Shown here one piece after another: positions 60,736 through 64,000 of a DNA stretch of 64,000 nucleotides. Under the pieces are notes generated by a model. The model had not been told where the DNA came from. It was given only the letters and a program-made list of their open reading frames with translations, and ran no database searches. Source of the DNA: P52-10 sp041397365 (lineage in GTDB: Bacteria > Pseudomonadota > Alphaproteobacteria > Rhizobiales > Xanthobacteraceae); assembly GCA_041397365.1 (NCBI GenBank), contig JAWKWT010000001.1, positions 310,001 through 374,000 of the forward strand. The letters run 5' to 3'. The position numbers were made by a program, and so were the translations under genes. The stretch's first letter is position 1. Every line of letters starts with the position of its first letter.

Positions 60736-63228
60736 GTGGCGACACTTGAGCGCACACTTCCGCTTTATCGCCGATTGCCCGATCCGATCCGCGACATGCT
60801 TGCGCGGCGCGTCAGGGAATTGAGCGGCCTCGGCCTGCTGGCGCTGACGCTGGCGGTGGCGGTCGCGCTCGCCACCTGGTCGGTGCAGGACCCCAGCCTG
60901 AGCCATGCGACCTCGAAACCGATCCGCAATCTGCTCGGCTATCCCGGCGCGATCACCTCCGATCTGCTGATGCAGATTTTCGGCCTCGGTGCGGTGATGC
61001 TGCTGCTGCCGATCGGCATCTGGGGCTGGCGGCTGTTGACGCACCGGCATTTCGACCGCGAGGCGCTGCGGCTGGCGCTGTGGGTGCTCGCCACCGTCGC
61101 CGCCGCCGGATTCGCAAGCTGCTGGCCGCACACCGTGTCCTGGCCGCTGCCGACCGGGCTCGGCGGAGTCACCGGCGACGCGCTGGTACGTTTCCCGCTA
61201 TCGCTGTTCGGCGCGGACGGCGTGCTCGCACGCCTGATGCTGGGCGCGACCTTCGGCCTTGTCGCCACCGCCGCGTTCTTCTTCGCCAGCGGCGCGGGCT
61301 CACGCGAAAAACCCGAACTCGACCTCGGCCATTTCGACGATGAAGACGACGAGGAGGAAGACGAGGACGACGCGCCGGAGCAGGACTCGCGCCGCCTGAT
61401 CTCGCTCGGCATGATCGCGCATGCGGCGCTGAGCCTGAAGGCGCGTCTGGTCCGGCTGAGCTCGAACGCCTATGCCCGGCTGGTGTCGTCGGAGCGTGCT
61501 CCGGTCCGCACCGAGCCGTTCGACCGGCGCGAGCCGACGCTCGGTCCGGGACCGTCGATCGTGCCGCAGCCCGACGACGCCTACGCCGACGCCGACGAGG
61601 TCGATGAGAGCGGCGACGACGAGATCGAGGAAGACGAGGACGAGGCGGAGGACGCGCCGGTCGCCAAGACGCCGCGCAAGCGCGCCGTAAAGACGCCGGC
61701 GAAGAAAGCCGCGAGCGCCTTCGTGCTGCCGCCGGTTGCCGTGCTGAGTGCGCCGAAAGCCTCCGACCGCAAGACGCTGAGCGACGACGTCCTGCAACGG
61801 AACTCGAAGTCGCTGGAAGCGGTGTTGCAGGATTTCGGCGTGCGCGGTGAAATCACCAATGCGCGGCCGGGGCCGGTCGTCACGCTGTACGAACTGGAGC
61901 CCGCGCCCGGCATCAAATCGTCGCGCGTGATCGGGCTTGCCGACGACATCGCCCGCTCGATGAGCGCGATGGCGGCGCGCGTCGCCGTCGTCGCCGGCCG
62001 CAACGCCATCGGCATCGAGCTGCCGAACGAGCACCGCGAAAAAGTCTATCTGCGCGAATTGCTGTCGGCGAAGGAGAACATGGATTCGATCGCCAAGCTG
62101 CCGCTCTGCCTCGGCAAGACCATCGGCGGCGAGCCGGTCATCATCGATCTCGCCCGCACGCCGCATATGCTGATCGCCGGCACCACCGGCTCCGGCAAAT
62201 CGGTGGCGATCAACACGATGATCCTGTCGCTGGTATATCGGCTGCGCCCCGACCAGTGCCGCCTCATCATGGTCGATCCGAAGATGCTCGAACTGTCGGT
62301 CTATGACGGCATTCCGCATCTGCTGACGCCCGTCGTCACCGATCCGAAGAAGGCCGTTGTCGCGCTGAAATGGGCGGTGCGCGAGATGGAGGAGCGCTAC
62401 AAGCGCATGGCCAAGCTCGGTGTCCGCAATATCGACGGCTACAATGCGCGGCTCGCCGACGCCAAGGCGAAGGGCGAGGAGCTGACGCGCACGGTCCACA
62501 CCGGCTTCGACAAGGAGACCGGCAAGGCGATCTACGAGGAAGAGAAGCTCGACCTCGAACCGCTGCCCTTCATCGTCATCATCGTCGACGAAATGGCCGA
62601 CCTGATGATGGTCGCCGGCAAGGACATCGAAGGCACCGTGCAGCGCCTCGCGCAGATGGCGCGCGCCGCCGGGCTGCATGTGATCCTGGCGACGCAGCGC
62701 CCGTCGGTGGACGTCATCACCGGCACCATCAAGGCGAATTTCCCGACCCGCATCTCGTTCCAGGTCACCTCGAAGATCGACAGCCGCACCATTCTCGGCG
62801 AGATGGGCGCGGAGCAACTGCTCGGCCAGGGCGACATGCTCTACATGGCGGGCGGCGGGCGCATCAGCCGCGTGCACGGCCCGTTCGTCTCCGACGAGGA
62901 GGTCGAGAAGGTCGTCAAGCACCTGAAGGCGCAAGGCTCGCCCGATTATCTCGAGGCGGTCACCGCCGAGGAGGAGACGGAGGAAGACAGTGCGGTGTTC
63001 GACGCGACCGGCATGGGCGGCGGCGAATCCGATCTGTTCTCGCAAGCCGTCGCGATCGTCAAACGCGACCGCAAGGCGTCGACCAGCTACATCCAGCGCC
63101 GGCTGCAAATCGGCTACAACCGCGCCGCCTCGCTGATGGAGCGGATGGAGCAGGAAGGAATCGTCGGGCAGGCCAACCACGCCGGCAAGCGCGAGATTCT
63201 CATCGGCGAGGACGAGGACAGACTTTAG
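60736..63228 (+). CDS. ftsK: DNA translocase FtsK
   Basis: 830 residues from a GTG at 60736 (AAGGGGG upstream). Four membrane helices lie in residues 30-200. A cytoplasmic linker (about 205-355) is strongly acidic (DDEDDEEEDEDD and EIEEDEDEAEDAP) and then basic (KTPRKRAVKTPAKKA). The motor domain has Walker A GTTGSGKS near residue 482 and Walker B IVDEMADLMM near 613, then ATQRPSVDVITGTIKANFPTRISFQV. The C-terminal gamma winged helix (765-825) reads SYIQRRLQIGYNRAASLMERME and recognises KOPS. It couples division and chromosome dimer resolution at the septum. Confidence 0.96.
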   Translation: MATLERTLPLYRRLPDPIRDMLARRVRELSGLGLLALTLAVAVALATWSVQDPSLSHATSKPIRNLLGYPGAITSDLLMQIFGLGAVMLLLPIGIWGWRLLTHRHFDREALRLALWVLATVAAAGFASCWPHTVSWPLPTGLGGVTGDALVRFPLSLFGADGVLARLMLGATFGLVATAAFFFASGAGSREKPELDLGHFDDEDDEEEDEDDAPEQDSRRLISLGMIAHAALSLKARLVRLSSNAYARLVSSERAPVRTEPFDRREPTLGPGPSIVPQPDDAYADADEVDESGDDEIEEDEDEAEDAPVAKTPRKRAVKTPAKKAASAFVLPPVAVLSAPKASDRKTLSDDVLQRNSKSLEAVLQDFGVRGEITNARPGPVVTLYELEPAPGIKSSRVIGLADDIARSMSAMAARVAVVAGRNAIGIELPNEHREKVYLRELLSAKENMDSIAKLPLCLGKTIGGEPVIIDLARTPHMLIAGTTGSGKSVAINTMILSLVYRLRPDQCRLIMVDPKMLELSVYDGIPHLLTPVVTDPKKAVVALKWAVREMEERYKRMAKLGVRNIDGYNARLADAKAKGEELTRTVHTGFDKETGKAIYEEEKLDLEPLPFIVIIVDEMADLMMVAGKDIEGTVQRLAQMARAAGLHVILATQRPSVDVITGTIKANFPTRISFQVTSKIDSRTILGEMGAEQLLGQGDMLYMAGGGRISRVHGPFVSDEEVEKVVKHLKAQGSPDYLEAVTAEEETEEDSAVFDATGMGGGESDLFSQAVAIVKRDRKASTSYIQRRLQIGYNRAASLMERMEQEGIVGQANHAGKREILIGEDEDRL

Positions 63229-63230
63229 AA

Positions 63231-63285
63231 TATGATCCCGAAAAGTGGGTACCGGTTTTCGGACCAGATCATGCTCAAAGAAAAA
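63231..63285. repeat. Dispersed nested palindrome, full copy 3
   Basis: TATGATC and GATCATG outer arms with CCGAAAA and TTTTCGG inner arms and a TCAAAGAAAAA tail, as in the copies at 54629 and 59325. It lies directly after the ftsK stop codon and could cap the ftsK mRNA. Confidence 0.85.
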
Positions 63286-63399
63286 CCAGCGCGATCACGA
63301 TCCCGACAGCCCGCTGTCGGCCGTGAAAACGCCACAGCCCATCGTTAGCCGCGAGCATCGGCCGAGCCCGCGACGTTTCGAGAGGCCAGACAGGACAGC

Positions 63400-64000
63400 T
63401 TGACCTTGGACAGATCTCACCCGCGACAGTCGAGACCCCGCCATCGCCTCGCCGGCTCCGGCGCTGCGATCGTGCTGGCGGCCGCCCTTATCGCTTCTCC
63501 GCAGGCCAAGGCCGAGACCGTGCCGATCCCCCGCCCCGCGCCGAAGGCGCGCGCGGCCGCCGCCGCGCAACAACAGCCACCCGCCGACATCACAGGAACG
63601 CCGCTGGTCGGCACGCCGCCGCCGGCGTTTCAGGGCGGCCCGCCGACTCCCGTTCTTCCCAACCCCCGCGCGCGCGCCGTCGCCGACGGCACCTTCGACG
63701 CGAGCCAGCGCGCACAGGCGGCGAAGGTCAGCAACTACCTGTCGTCGCTGCCGACGCTGGTCGGAAATTTCGTGCAGGTCGCGCCGAACGGCAATCGCTC
63801 GACCGGCGAGTTCTACATGCAGAAGCCGGGCAAGATCCGTTTCGCCTACGATCCGCCGACGCCGATCGACGTCGTCTCCGACGGCACCTCGATGGTGGTG
63901 CGCGACCGCAAGCTGGCGACGCAGGACATCTATCCGCTGTCGCAGACGCCGCTGCGCTATCTTTTGTCCGACCGCATCGACCTGATGCGCGACACCAATG
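63400..64000 (+). CDS. lolA: LolA-like outer-membrane lipoprotein carrier, partial
   Basis: Runs off the right edge. No ATG is in frame; a TTG at 63400 with AGGA upstream gives a basic start, a signal peptide (about residues 20-38, ending AKAE) and then a Pro/Ala/Gln-rich linker (about 40-85) before the LolA fold (AAKVSNYLSSLPTLVGNFVQVAPNGNRSTGEFYMQKPGKIRF). The phrase PGKIRFAYDPPTPIDVVSDG is typical of LolA, which ferries lipoproteins from LolCDE to the outer membrane. Position right after ftsK is the usual place for lolA. The linker is longer than in E. coli. Confidence 0.88.
   Translation, partial: MTLDRSHPRQSRPRHRLAGSGAAIVLAAALIASPQAKAETVPIPRPAPKARAAAAAQQQPPADITGTPLVGTPPPAFQGGPPTPVLPNPRARAVADGTFDASQRAQAAKVSNYLSSLPTLVGNFVQVAPNGNRSTGEFYMQKPGKIRFAYDPPTPIDVVSDGTSMVVRDRKLATQDIYPLSQTPLRYLLSDRIDLMRDTN

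Noticed and set aside
61300..63180. Open frame of 626 codons on the minus strand opposite ftsK
   Set aside because: It is the shadow of a clear FtsK motor domain, with no recognisable domain of its own.

Overview
The window is high-GC alphaproteobacterial chromosome. I infer Rhizobiales, probably the Bradyrhizobium/Afipia/Rhodopseudomonas/Nitrobacter group (Nitrobacteraceae). The basis is gene content and order (hemC-hemD-mitofilin-like-hemY divergent from tsaD-gpsA; a DUF1674 gene divergent from rsmB-heparinase-purH; glnK-amtB, then ftsK-lolA), the coding style, and intergenic palindromes of a type I associate with that group. No 16S or phylogenetic marker was compared, so the genus is open.

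Layout. 1-4.0 kb: a minus-strand siderophore-uptake cluster (TonB-dependent receptor, DUF4198, DUF3649, PepSY protein) with a possible Irr-type operator. 4.2-9.6 kb: a GST, a pirin divergent from a LysR regulator, an SLC13/RCK_C transporter and a small membrane protein. 9.7-11.2 kb: a graveyard of three decayed genes (carotenoid oxygenase tail, TetR regulator, methyltransferase fragment). 11.2-15.4 kb: a ModE-like DNA-binding protein and a divergent M24 peptidase/two aldehyde dehydrogenase module. This softer region stops at tRNA-Thr(CGU), and core genes follow.

16-41 kb is mostly housekeeping: heme synthesis (hemC, hemD, hemY), tsaD, gpsA, a probable lysine methyltransferase, acs (badly frameshifted), a low-GC DUF429 gene, enoyl-CoA hydratase, an L,D-transpeptidase, a thermonuclease, an SDHAF4-like factor, rsmB, a heparinase-like protein, purH, an MFS transporter, gamma-glutamyltranspeptidase, a TauD-type dioxygenase, an SDR and serA.

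41.5-52.4 kb is the most interesting stretch. It has two tandem alpha-oxoamine synthase paralogues (the family of CqsA/LqsA, serine palmitoyltransferase and BioF), an Omp25-like barrel protein, and two divergent histidine kinases that share an unusual multi-pass N-terminal sensor. One kinase is coupled to a CheY-like receiver and the other to a REC-GGDEF-EAL protein. The kinase intergenic region carries a perfect TTAA-N7-TTAA CtrA-type site. A secreted SH3-like protein and a small membrane protein follow. I suggest, as inference only, that this could be an undescribed signal-synthesis and sensing module feeding c-di-GMP.

52.5-64 kb returns to core functions: tRNA-Gly(GCC), a CnoX-type thioredoxin, a Lon-N-domain protein, a Trm112-like protein, a UbiH-family hydroxylase, tesB, glnK-amtB behind a sigma-54-like promoter, a DapC-like aminotransferase, ftsK and the start of lolA.

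Quality caution. At least ten single-base frameshifts interrupt otherwise well-conserved genes (acs five, REC-GGDEF-EAL two, rsmB, purH and the MFS gene one each). Because purH and rsmB are normally intact, indel errors in the assembly are a serious alternative to real decay.
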